A model generated the notes under the pieces. It worked only from the letters and a program-made list of their open reading frames with translations, did not search any database and had not been told where the DNA came from. Below are positions 12,637 to 24,250 of a DNA stretch of 64,000 nt, piece by piece. Source of the stretch: Acanthochromis polyacanthus (taxonomy: Eukaryota; Chordata; Actinopteri; Pomacentridae); the NCBI RefSeq assembly GCF_021347895.1, contig NC_067118.1:35209255-35273254 (forward strand). The letters are read 5' to 3'. Position numbers and translations under genes: made by a program. The first letter of the stretch is position 1. Every line of letters starts with the position of its first letter.

Positions 12637-15600
12637 TTAGATGACCTCCCTGCTGTTGCGAATGGCACAGCAGAGCACCATACTGAAAATCATCCCAATG
12701 ATCTGTCGAGAAAAAAACAGAAATTAAATCACTCTCAGTCACAACAGAGTGTGCAATTTCTGACTTTTTTCTCTTCTCCTGACTCACCATGACTCCAGCG
12801 ATGCCAATTCCCACGTAACCAATGATGTAGAGTTTACTGTTGAAGAAGTCTTTGATGCCTGTCTCACAGTCCTGCAGAGCACAGACGAGAGGAGTCAAAT
12901 GGTGTTTAGTACAAGTGAACTAGGATGTTTTGTCTTGTATTTGTGACTCATTCATTAGACAACAAAGCAACAGAGTTTCATTTCCGCCCCGAGCCTGGAG
13001 CTGATGACGGATCTTACTTTATCTGGTTCGGTATCAGAGCATGGGTTTGAGATGGTTCCACAACACTTCAGCTGAAAATGGGAAAGAAAACATTAAAGGA
13101 CAAAACATGATAAAAGCAATGCTCCTTTAAGCAATGCTATCTTAAATATGTAGATTTATGTTACGTACTACTTTCTGGTAAGACATGATCAATGTGCCGT
13201 TGTTGTTCTCATCGTAGGTCTTGACGTAGAATTTCTGGACATCTTCAATTATCTGTAAGGAGGAGAATGACTGTGTGACTGGGTGCCATTTGGACACTCA
13301 TTGAACCATTCAAAAACATCATATCAACTCCTAAAACGGGTAAAAATCAGAAATGTACTTTGTCCTTGTTTAGGAATCCAAACACTCCTGCAGCCACCTC
13401 AGACCCAAAGATGATCAGCAGGCAGGCAAAGAACTGCAAAAATAACATCCAAGATTGATATTAAGTATTTAATTCAGCGTAAAGGTGCACTTCACATCAG
13501 TTTTTGCCTACAATTTGCGTGAAGTTGTACTCACTGAACCCAGCAGGCATTGAGATTCTCTAACAGCTCCACAGCAGCCGAAGAAACCTACTAACATCAC
13601 CAGACTGCCAGCACCAATTAGTATGTACACACCTGGGAAACAGAAAACAAAACAAAACATGAGTTGTTGCTTGCGTGCAGAAATTGGTGACAGCAAACAT
13701 AAAGGTGCTTAAATACGGTGGCGGTTTTTCACTGAGGCCAAGGGAAGCCTGGCTTCCCCAAAAAATATGCAAGAAAGAAAAAATATAAATAATCTTCACC
13801 ACTATGTATTTTATGTTTTATATTTTTGTCATTCCTTGTTGTCAAAACACTACATCCGGCATTTCTGCTTTGTGAGGAGCAAAACAGCGCCCCTCTTGTC
13901 AAGCTCTCTCTGTGCATTACACTACGTCTCTCATGCCCTCTGCGCTGTCTGTCTGTTCAGAGGCCAGCTTCACCTTGCCTCCCTTAGAGAAAAAAACAGC
14001 CCGCATTAGCCAATCAGATTGAAGCAAGGCTCATCGCTTAATGGTCGATGCATTATTAAAAAAAACATAAGGGAGGCCAGATCAAATCGGGCTTCCAACC
14101 AATCACAAACTGTGATGAACAATACCCACACTAATGCAGCTGTCCCGCCAGGCGCCAACAAGCCCACACAGCAAGTATAGCCATCAAGCGAGCCAGAGAA
14201 TGGATGGTGACAGGAACCTTGAGTTTCTTGTAAAAAATGACTTCACAAAACTTCCTTTTGAAGTTCAACTACAAGTCAAAAGGGACGGTAGGCCAACTCC
14301 AAAGCTCAGTCTAACTAAGTGTAGAGCTAATGGAAAAGCTCGCTCTTTTTGTGAAGCTAACTATGCCAGAAACGAGTGGCTAACGGGAAGTGCCAAGCTT
14401 AACTGGCTTTTCTGCTGGCCATGTCTCCTATTTGACCGGTCTACCGGCTCCCCGAACAAGCCCTGGAGCACTTAACCTCTTTTTTTTCTCCACTGAAATG
14501 AATGAGAAGTCGGTAGATTAAAGGTACTGTAACAGTAGGCTGATTTGTTTACATGAAAATAACAGTTAAAACACCGAATCTAATTTGTTGTTCACACTGG
14601 CTTCCTCGGTAATTTTGGTCACGGGCCGCCACTGCTTAAATATGATCTTTACTGATATGGAAAACAACCATTAAGAGTCCCATTTAGTTAGATATATTGT
14701 ACAGATTAATGTAATTAATACATATCAGCCTGTAAAGCCGGTGCTGGTACTTGGCTTCTCTGAGTGACTGCGTTTGTGCTCAGCTTTTCCCACCTCAAAC
14801 ATTTGGCAGTTACTTCACCGAGTCACCAAAAGGCGGCAGCATAGAGCTGGGGATGAAAGTTGAAGCCAAAGCGCTAAAAAAGCCCAAGCAGCAGACTGTT
14901 GAACTTTCATGTGATGTGCCGGTTGTTGTGCACCTGTGTTGCTAAGAAACTTATTAATCTGACTTCCAACTCTCCATCCAACACTGGCTTAAGGAGATGC
15001 TGCACAAATGGAAGGGCTGTGTCTGTGCAAACCAAATAAACAGGATAGGTTTGAGAGAGGATAGAGGTATTTTCTTGCATGGTGTTGCATCCCAACACAA
15101 ACATTTGGACCTGGATGTAGCATTTCTTAGTGTAGCTCAGCTTCAGTCCAGAGATGTTATTGTTGTGTAAATGTAGAAATTGTCTGACTTTTTTTTTTGC
15201 CTTTTTCTGTTTTTGTTGATGTACCTTTTATATAATGTGCCATAAATAAAATATAACAGCAGCAGTCTAGCAGTAGACCCATTTATCGTGCCTTTTAAAA
15301 GTGTCCTTATATGAGATGCCTTATAAACACCCTTGTTAGCAAGAGCCTGATTTAAAGAGAGGCCTAAGTGGGATGCGTCATGTTCTCTTAGTTCCCGTTT
15401 ATCATCTCATTAGGAAGCACAGGGATGAGCTTAGCAGTTCAGTCCCACCAGTGAGCTCCCACTCAGGTGAGGTCGGTTGCAAGGTAACAGCTCCATCTCC
15501 ATCTGAGCCCCTGAGTAGTATGGGCTCCGGTGGGAACAAGACGGTTCATTAGGTTTCCTTGGTGTGTCTACATAGAACACAACGATTACGCTGGGAGTGG

Positions 15601-18600
15601 CATTTTCTTCAGTTGTTAGTTCAGTTTGTGGTGCCAATTTAGCAAAAATGATGAGCTTTTAACTCCTTCCATCTGGCGACAAGTGATGCTTCTGCACTCC
15701 CTTGTGCTATAAACCTAACAAAATTGTCTCTACTTGGAAGAAAAACGTTACACTGGTTTCCCCTTTTCCTCTTAATCTGAAGTTAAGGTCTTGTTTTTAT
15801 CGTACATCATTTCAAAGCACAAAGAAAAGAGCAGCTCTGTGTGGATTTGACGCCATGGGAACGAGGCGTAGCGACTGTTGAGCGCTCTCAGCTGTGCCTG
15901 TGGGACTCGCTCTCACTGTCAAAGCCATGTGTTGCGTTGTAACCTCAAAGGACCTGACAGAAGCCGGCCATCCTCGGCTAAATCACATGGATGTCTGAGT
16001 CTAGGTCACTGTCACACGGAGAGGAGATGAAATACCTTCACAGAATTAGAAGATTTTGTAAGAAAAGGCACTCTAGTCACAAAACAATATACTTCTTAGC
16101 AGTTTATCTGACTTTGGGGATGGAAATATAGTTGCCCACCAGAATAGAAGGATCTGGTCTGAAGATCACACAAACTGATGTGTGAATTAACCGAATTGAT
16201 CCGTGTAAAGTCACTCCTCTCCTCACTGCAAAAACTAAAAATCTTACCAAGTCTATTTGTCTTATTTTTAGTCTAAACGTCTCATTCCACTCGATTTCAG
16301 ATTCACTTAAAGGCATTATGGAGGATGTTTTTGTTGTTTAATTTGTCTGATTCACATAAAATGAATATACTGACCTTTAGTGGACTTGTATGTATGGTTT
16401 CTAAAAAAAAATAAAAAACTGTGGACATGGCAGGACCTGAAAGACATCAGCCAATCAACGCGCTCGGACCGAGGCATTTGCTTTGCTCCCTTTCCTGTCA
16501 ATCAAAACTCTTCCGGCTCAGGCCTAGTTACGTAGATTACGTACGCCTTGGACTTACGTCTTTTCTGTATGTGTTGCTTTGGTATAGCTTCGTAGTTAGC
16601 TGGCGACTTGTTTTGCTCATCTTTTTTTACATAATGGCAGATAAAGATCCAGGGGGACCCAGCCGTAAAAGAAAGTCATTTTTTGAGGTCAGAGAAAATA
16701 AAAGACAACTGGATCGCGAGAATGTAAAAACAAAAGTGATTATTGGCGAGTCATTTGGGCGATGGCGTCAGCTCAAGCAACAAATACACCTAAAGACAGA
16801 TGCCTTGGTTGCTAAATTCCTTCTGGACAGGTAAAATGTATGATTGATTATACTGCGGCTGTAGGCAACTTCATGAGTCCTACGCAAGTTTCTGGAGGGG
16901 GGCGTTTCTTTGTAAATGTTAAGAGGGGGGAGGTTAGAGGGGGGTGAGGGAGAGGTTGTATGTGCGCATGCTCCGTTCAAAGTTGTAGGAAATTAAATCT
17001 CCTCTAATGCCTTTAAGAAGTGACATTTCAGCAAGCTGGATGGACTTGTTTTAAGACAATGCATCTTAAATATCTTGTTAAGTCAAAAAATCTCGAAATG
17101 ATCTTGTTTTGAGTTGTATTTTACAAGAAAACTCAAAATAAGATTAGGAGGTTAGATGAAAGCAAAAATCTATTTTTGGGTGAAAAATGGCTACTTTCTT
17201 TAACATGTCTGGCTTACTTTAAGACACCTAAGCTTGACAATCCTGGTAAAATATAGCTTAAAATAAGTTTGCCCAGCTAATTTTAAGTTCTCAATATTCT
17301 AAATATCATCTTATTTCATAAAATCTTACCAAGGCATTTTCTATTGGCAGATTTTTTCCACTTATTTCAAGGTAAAGACTCCTTGAAATAATTTTTTTTC
17401 CTTGTTTTGAGAGGGGCATTTTTTTCCCCAGTGCTGCCCTTCTTCCACATCCTGCACTGTCATTTCATTCAAACATGTTTTTTTTCACAATGATTGTTCT
17501 TTCTTATCTTCTTGCAAAAATGCCCATCATACCCTCCTCTGTTTTCTTCCTTCTATGTGGGTAGACTGACTGGTTGAAATGAGGTATACTAACCTGTGGT
17601 TTTTCTCATGTATTCACACCCTAAGTGCAGCTGCAACTTCCTGTTATTTACACTCATCGACAGCATGAAACTTTTAACATTTATTTCTGACATTAATGGT
17701 ACATGGAAAAGCTTGACAGTAGGCAATTTATCAAGCTAATACAGTCACACGCTTTGCAGAGTCCATATCTGCTGTGACAAAACACAGTTGTGTCATGATG
17801 CCTTATATTTTCAATATTGCAAAAATAAGAAGAATTTTCCTGAAACTAAAATTTCTATTTATAATATTGACTTTAATTGCTGACAGAAACAACAGACATT
17901 CCCTTGACCCATTTAGAGTAGTTTCCCAGCAACATATATTTAAAACACAAACCCAAAGCAGCTCCTTACAAGAAAAACAACCCAATGCGGCGACAAATAT
18001 GCAATTTTTCATCTTTTAGCTGACAGCAACCGCACTTGAACAGATTTATTTGACAACACGTGGGGAATTGTTCAACACATGTACTGGATCAACAGCCTTG
18101 TGTTGAATGTGATTAAGCGTATTGTTGCGCACAATGTGCCGTCCTTGCTTCCAGAGATTAGCTGAGGTTGTGCTGCAACACTCACCAATAAAGAAGGTAT
18201 CTGGAGCCTTATCGCCGCTGAGCAGGGAGACGGTTTCTGGGTCAAAACGCAGCCACAGCCCCACGGCCAGAACAAAGGAGCCCATTAACTGAAGAGAGAC
18301 AGAAAGAGAGAGACATAAAAACCACATGTTGATCACAGAAAAATGAAAAGAGAGAACAAATAAAACAAAAATAAATGACTTTTGTAGACACATGGCGGGT
18401 CAGCAACCATGCACTGTTGTGATTCATGTGTTTAACTGTGGACAAACTCCTATAAATACTCAATCCTGCTCTTTTCCATCCCTCTGGTGATGAATATACA
18501 GTAATGACCAGATAAACTGGCACTTGGTTGCAGAAATATAGTCAATTTTCCGCCTTGTATTACATAATGAGGCCTATTTCTCATACAGTTTCTGTCCTTG

Positions 18601-21600
18601 GTCTTGGATCTGACATCATTGTGGTGAATTTGTTTCAGCTTTCATCACAAATGCAATGTTCTTTTCATCTTAAGCTCAACAGTGGACGGGGATGTTATTC
18701 ACTCCCTCAGTTCTTTAACACTCCCTGAATGTGATTTTCCACTCAGGCCTTCCACCCTTTCCACTTTGTAGGCAACAGAGGTATGATTTCACTAAGAGTT
18801 AGATGGCTAAAGTGTTACATCTGGAGTCAAAACAATGGGTCCAGATATTAGTCTGCACTACGGGTCATTCATCTTAGCGCTCCAGACTAATAGATCCCAG
18901 TAAATGTGAGTTATATAACTTTAAAACACCGCTGAAAATGACCCGTTTGGCTGTGGGCAGCAACATGGCACCTTGAGCTTAAACAGGCTGTTTGTTTGGA
19001 AATGTGGTTCCGTGTTGCTCATATTTTCCTTCATCTCAACCTCCATCACTATACATTGAGTGAAATCATATTCAAGGCTGTTACTACAGAGCAACAGCGA
19101 AAACACTTATTCTCTAAAGCAGTCAGAAGACACTGAGGTAAAAGCAGTTTTTCTTTTTTCTTCTTCTTCTTTTTTTCAGAAATCTGAGATGCTTTCAAAG
19201 ACAGAAGCTGTGGTGGGTGCTTCACTGACGGATCAATACTGAGAGGTTTTTAATGATCACTCAGCTCGGACCCCCTGAGGATAATCCGGTCTAAAAACCT
19301 TCAAGTTGAGCTTCAAAACAACACAGTGTCGATGTGTGTGTGTGTGCGTGCAAAGAGGAATAAAATGATTTGTCTAAATGGAGAGTATTTAGGAGTGCTT
19401 GTCACATGGCCTCTCTGTGCCCTAGATCAAGAATTTAGGTAGACCGCTGTTTGTTTTTTTTATGCCCTCAAGCTCTTTTAAGTAAGTTTATGTCAAAAAA
19501 AACAATCCCTGCTGCCAAATTTATCCAAACGCTTCATCTGAAAATTGCTTTTGAACCTCTTGTTTAAGAAATCTGCTTTGTTTTTTTTTTTCCGGTTCTG
19601 CCATTTCTCCTTTTTGTCTTCAGTTACTCATCCTCACTGTCCACACTCCTCTCCTTCCATCCACAGGTTATATTTTACAGCGTTGGTTTGAAGTGAAGCC
19701 AGTAGCTCGGTTGTAAAGCATCGGAATGGGACAGGTGTTGGGAAGCCGGCTTCCTCCCAAACGGAGGATTTAGTGTCATGCGTGGTGATGTATGGGACAG
19801 CTGAGCTCTCGGTGGGTTTCGGGATTAGCTGATCCAAAGTGATAAAGCAGAGAGAAGCTTGCAGATCTACTGAACTCGACTGGGTTAACGCGAAGAGTCG
19901 CTCTGGATCTATTTAACAACGGTATTCGTCCAAACACATGATGGTGCGAGGGTGTAGGTGGAAGTGCGAGGTGAGGCCTGCTGCCCACTGAGTTAGCAGC
20001 TATTGTCCATCCTGAGTGCATCGTGCTGTGTGGAGGAGCAGGTGGTTGGTTTGCAGCTGAAAGGAGGTTAGCGCTGAGCCAAACCTCATTACTGTTATGG
20101 CTCCATTTAAAAGCCTTTTCAAAACCAGATTTCAAAACGCCGCAGTCAGCGGCTGACATGCTAAATACAATCCTGACACTGGCACTCATGAGGCGGACTA
20201 TCCCAGTGGTCCCATTAACACCCTCTCTGCTATCATACCCCCCAGCTTTACCACCCACACACACCCTCCCTTCTCACCCCCTGATTTATCCCCACGTATC
20301 CCCCTCCTCCTCCTCCATACCCCACCCAACCTCCCTCCCGGTCTCACCCAAAGGACAAAGACCCACTGTCTCCCTGTGACTACATGCTTTAACGCACAAT
20401 AGGAGGGAAACCGACAGACACAATGAAGGGGAGAATGAAATAGGGAAGGGAGAGAGGTAAAAAGAGAGCAAGTGATTAGAGGAGCCTTTATGTTTTATTT
20501 CTCTCTGCCTACAGGAACAGAAACATCTTTTTAACGCCAACCTGCGTCCGATAGAAGAGTCTATATTTCTCTAAAACACACATGGAAGTGAGAATAAGAA
20601 GTCCCTCGTGTCCTCTTTCTGTCCCTCTGAAGACAGTCTGTGTGTCTGAATATTCCTAGGCGGGAATGGAAACCTGTGTGTCGACGCTTTATTGAGGTTC
20701 TTTTACAGTGTAAGGCCCGACTTTTTAACGGTGCAGTTAAATAGTGTTTTTGTGAGGGGGAATTTCCATGAGAACAGGGGCTGAGCTGACACTGGGCTGT
20801 GGTCTTGGTCAGAGAGAGTCTGCGGCGTTATCCGCTCTCTAGGTTAGACAAAAAACATAACAAAAACGGAGCTTTACCGTAAATTAAAGCAAAAATAGTA
20901 TATGAAAACAAAACAAACTACTTCTTAAAATCCGGCAGTAATTGGGGAGTGATTCAAGCTGGTCCAAAATAGCCTTCTGTCGGGCACATGTTTGGAGAAA
21001 ACAGACGCGATGGCACATAAAAAATAATGGGCAGCAGGAAAGTGTAAGTAGGAGTGAGATAATTACGGGTGGAGTAAACCCCATTGTACTCAGGCAGGAG
21101 TGGCAGAGAGCAGCGGCACACATCGACCTCCACTATGAAACGTGTCTGCAGGGCTGAATGCAGGAAAGGAGACTGAGAATTAGCACTGATTTTTTTAATA
21201 CAGTGAATGCTACGACTCTGAATTTTAAACTTATGCAGAGTTCCTGGACAAAATCTTAAAAATCTGATGCAAATCATGTGCATGAGCACCACTTTCTGGT
21301 ATAACAGTGAATAGAAATATGCCAAATTGAACAAGTTAATAGCATCACAAGGTTTTAATGCCATGTCCTTAAACCATTTAACCAAGTCTTATTTCTAAAT
21401 GATTGCAAATAGTCCAGTTTCAGCATTGATAGTACTGTCAATTGCCAATGACATGGACTGCAGGTTTTAATGCTTACTAAAAGGAGGATCTTTTACCTTA
21501 GCAGCTCTGATGTTATTGTGACATTGTGGCTGGTTCCTGTTCTGAAACGTCAGTAGTTGTAACAGTTAAGGATGAGTTGATAGTCCCCTGAGGTACTTTT

Positions 21601-23939
21601 GCTTCTGCTTTTAAAGTGTCACATAAATGCCTGGAGTTACAGGAAATTGGGACATTACTAGCTCTGTTTGTAAATGCACATCTGAACTTTCTGGCACCTG
21701 TGGCACTCACTAGTTTTGAATGATGCTACTTGCAATTTAGTCATATGGTGCTTTATTTACAATGGCGCTCTTTACAATCATTAAATGAACTGGGTTGCAC
21801 TCAAACTTAACTTGAACTAAGAAATTTAATCTTTTGTCAGTTATATTACAATATTCATTTAATATATTTTACACAGTACAGAGCAAGACAGAGGATCCTG
21901 AAACTAATATGAACAATGCCTTAAAAATAATCCTAACCTTAGATGTGTGTGTGTGTGTTTTGTTTGTACACGGACAAAGACAATTGTTTTCTGTTGGACT
22001 ATTAAATAAATATTTTTTCATTAACTAACCAAATTAACGATTAAGCAAATGCTTTCCCAAACCATGACATTGTTTTTGATGAAGAGGAAGAACACTGAGG
22101 GAAAATCCATGGGAAAGTACACTTTCAGAGCATACCACTGTGAAGCAATGTTTGCCCTGCACTGTTTACCTCGCAGGCTTAATTTTTGACTAAATAGGGC
22201 AACGGATAACAAACACAGGCCAGACAAGCTGTCAAGATATTGTTGTCATGTTGGATTTGCAGCAGAAATACAGCAACACCAACAACACCATGAGGCCTAA
22301 AGTCAGAGAGGTGTCAATCTTCATCCATCACATAAAAAATAATGAATAAAATATCTGTGTTTGTCTGTAGAGTGCATTCACAGTTGTCATCAGACTCTGA
22401 TCTACTGTCAACCAGGCCTCACGGGGGGATTTGATAGGCATCATATCTGCCCTTCCTCCACCCGCTTTCATCACTCACATACTTCTCTTCATCTCCCACT
22501 CCACAATCAGCAGAGAAGAGCTGCAGCCCAGAGGGGGGTTAGGGATGCTGTGATTACAAACGGTGGGTTATCACTGTTAAACTGAGGGCAGAACTCCTGT
22601 GCGGATGGAAACTGAAGAGAAGATTTTCATTTGTAGTCTTGAGGCAGCATACAGCCACAGAATACTCAATATCCTCATACTGATCTGTTTTCTGTCATTA
22701 TCTGGGTCACATTCAAGCCAACTGTCCCTGTTTCATCATGTGGCCGCGCATACACGCACATGAATATCCCTCTCAATCTCCCAGTGACCCTTTTCCCCAA
22801 CCATCACATTCATGGTCTTCCACACTCTGCACTAAGATTACCCTCTCCTCTTTCTCCCTCTCTGCTATCTCCCTCATCATTACCTGTGCTCCGTTGCGTG
22901 TCCACACTTATGGGAACCCAGTGGTGGGAGTGAAGTATTTAGGGCTCCGACAGGCTCTGCTGCTTAGCCAGGCAGGAGCAGCAGACTGAAATTATGCTAT
23001 TGTCCTGCTGTCACAATGGATCCATTCACAGTGTACTCGGCGCCTGATCCACTCCACAGATGCTTGCTGGAAAATCTCTCGCTCTCACACAAACACAACT
23101 TCTCCGTGAGCGTGGCACAAATAAAGCAAAGTGCAGCCAAATATGATATCTATAAGGAGGATCTTCTAGACTTGAGGTTTTTGAGTGTAACTGTAGACTA
23201 TGAATGGACTTTAACAGGAATGTCAGGGTATATAAAGACAGAAAGCATGTGTGCAAAGACACACTCCCCCACAAACACACACCTTTCACATCCACCTGAC
23301 TGTTTGTCTTGAGTAAAGTGACTCTCCAGGGCCTGGTCCTCAGCGCCCAAGTGCTGCCTTTAAAAAAATACAAGAGGAAGCAGAGGGAGGAAACTTTTGG
23401 CCATAACGTCACTTTATCAATCAGCTTTGCAGTGTTTTTTTTTTTTTTTTAATGAAGCCAAGCACTTAAGTTTGTTTTCCACGCTGTGTCCCAGTCGTTC
23501 TCTGTCTCTCTGTCTTTTCATTCAGTCTTCCTTTCAAAAACACGCTTCCCCGGGAAAAAGGGGGCGGGTTTTTCCTCTGTGGAAAATCTGATTTGAGCCC
23601 GGTGAGCCAAAAGTGAAAAACCTCGAGCTGTCACCCTTTCCGCGCCACGGAGAGTAGCCTGAAACCATGCCCGGACAACTACTAAAAAAGCACACAAGGA
23701 AGGATAAATCCTTAAAATGTACACCACCTAAGCATCGCCCATCAAATCCCACGTGGGTGTGAAAGTCAGCTGAGCGGGGAGACTATTCTGCTCTGCTGCA
23801 CTTGCTGCTTCGCTGTTTATTTACGCACAACTCTCATCATTACGCAGCGTAACGCCGAAGGTGCACTTACCCAGAAGATGAAGTTGAACACGAATAAAAG
23901 GTACTTCACGCATTTCATTCCTCCTTCCACCTTCCCCAT
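12637..23939 (-). CDS. tspan2: Tetraspanin-2
   Basis: Eight coding exons on the minus strand (23939-23871, 18288-18186, 13632-13535, 13433-13359, 13252-13172, 13071-13018, 12871-12788, 12702-12637) join in frame to 209 residues with GT-AG introns. The protein starts [20 protein letters not shown] and ends [11 protein letters not shown], both TSPAN2 signatures. Four membrane segments are visible near residues 12-34, 58-80, 90-108 and 172-196. The large outer loop has the CCG motif (145-147) and two more cysteines (153, 162), plus an NGT sequon at 133. [17 protein letters not shown] after segment 2 is also family-typical. Tetraspanins organise membrane microdomains; TSPAN2 is known in oligodendrocytes and smooth muscle. 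The outer loop is about 12 residues shorter than in human (221 residues overall). Introns 1 and 2 are long, and intron 2 is filled with transposons. CD9 is the nearest alternative, but the ends match TSPAN2. Confidence 0.95.
13716..14634 (+). mobile_element. hAT transposon derivative in tspan2 intron 2
   Basis: This 919-bp element is flanked by an exact 8-bp duplication, CTTAAATA, at 13708-13715 and 14635-14642. Its ends are inverted: CGGTGGCGG at the left and CCGCCACTG at the right, matching the hAT CAGTGGCGG terminus, followed by a shared GAAGCC-rich stretch. It carries the N-terminal part of a transposase but not the catalytic or dimerisation domain, so it could only move with help from an intact relative. 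It is intronic and in antisense orientation to tspan2. Confidence 0.88.
14203..14475 (+). pseudogene. hAT transposase N-terminal fragment (TTF-type zinc finger)
   Basis: The open frame from [20 protein letters not shown] to the stop at 14473-14475 contains [20 protein letters not shown] followed by LFCWPCLLF. This resembles the TTF-type zinc finger found near the start of fish hAT/ZMYM-like transposases. The frame stops right after it, about 90 residues in, where an intact transposase would run to 500 residues or more. An ATG at 14134 is also possible. Confidence 0.65.
16311..17012 (+). mobile_element. TTAA-flanked transposon (Kolobok- or piggyBac-like), nested
   Basis: TTAA at 16307-16310 and at 17013-17016 flanks inverted ends AGGCATTATGGAGGAT and ATCTCCTCTAATGCCT. 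The TTAA target choice fits Kolobok or piggyBac. It carries a short open frame but no transposase. It is inserted in the CACTGCAAAAA-type element and is therefore younger. Confidence 0.7.
16421..16834 (+). pseudogene. Short transposon-borne open frame of unknown function
   Basis: This frame of up to 137 codons lies inside the TTAA element. The likely conserved part starts at the internal [20 protein letters not shown] (ATG at 16634) and ends with [23 protein letters not shown]. That tail resembles a short motif (a W-R-L-K...D-A-V/L-A-FLLD pattern) seen at the start of multi-copy fish transposon proteins. The rest of such a protein is absent, so I treat it as a truncated relic. Confidence 0.4.
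18289..23870 (-). other. tspan2 intron 1
   Basis: This intron of about 5.6 kb separates the exon for the first 23 residues from the rest. I see no recognisable transposon or gene inside it, only short simple tracts (C-rich 20210-20350, T-run 23436-23451). First introns of this size often carry enhancers, but none can be named from sequence alone. Confidence 0.6.
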
Positions 23940-24132
23940 GTCGGCTGGATGTCACTGCTTTTGTATTTACCTTCAGCAAAAGAAGGGGGGAAAGACGCTC
24001 AGACAAGTCGTTCTGGCTGCGCGCAAAGTGACAATAACGGTTCACCCGGCTACGGCACTTGTGCATCAAGAAGCGATGACACGATAACCTCCCCCCTCTC
24101 TCTCCCCCCAACCCTCGCTCTCTCTCTCTCTG

Positions 24133-24166
<34 letters not shown>

Positions 24167-24250
24167 GCATGCACGCACAGTCGCACAACACACTGCAGGA
24201 TCCGCTTAGACTCTTTCCAGACCGCCCCTTTCAATAATGCAGAGGGTGAC
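23940..24250 (-). promoter_or_regulatory. tspan2 5' UTR and probable promoter with CT/CA microsatellite
   Basis: The DNA just upstream of the tspan2 ATG (23939) has several CpGs. It also holds a (CT)n run followed by (CA)n at 24118-24166, about 180-230 bases before the start codon. No TATA box is clear. Promoter function is inferred from position. Confidence 0.45.
24118..24166. repeat. (CT)n(AC)n compound microsatellite
   Basis: About 34 bases of CT repeat with one interruption pass directly into about 15 bases of AC repeat, just upstream of tspan2. Confidence 0.9.

Larger units (their letters stand above)
16224..17433. mobile_element. CACTGCAAAAA-type DNA transposon (hAT-like), interrupted
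   Basis: The left end is CACTGCAAAAACTAAAAATC and continues with TTACCAAGTCTATTTGTCTT, a terminal sequence I recognise from non-autonomous fish elements. The right end (TTTTTTTCCCCAGTG at 17419-17433) is a decayed inverse. The interior (17020-17400) is AT-rich, with repeated TTTTAAG/CTTAAAA words and no coding capacity. An 8-bp target duplication is not convincing. A TTAA element sits inside it. Confidence 0.6.

Noticed and set aside
12443..12898. Long minus-strand frame of 151 codons in the tspan2 region
   Set aside because: It is read-through of tspan2 exon 7 across its donor site into the intron, not a separate gene.
20023..20379. Frames on both strands in tspan2 intron 1
   Set aside because: Driven by C-rich low complexity, with no domain or splice support.
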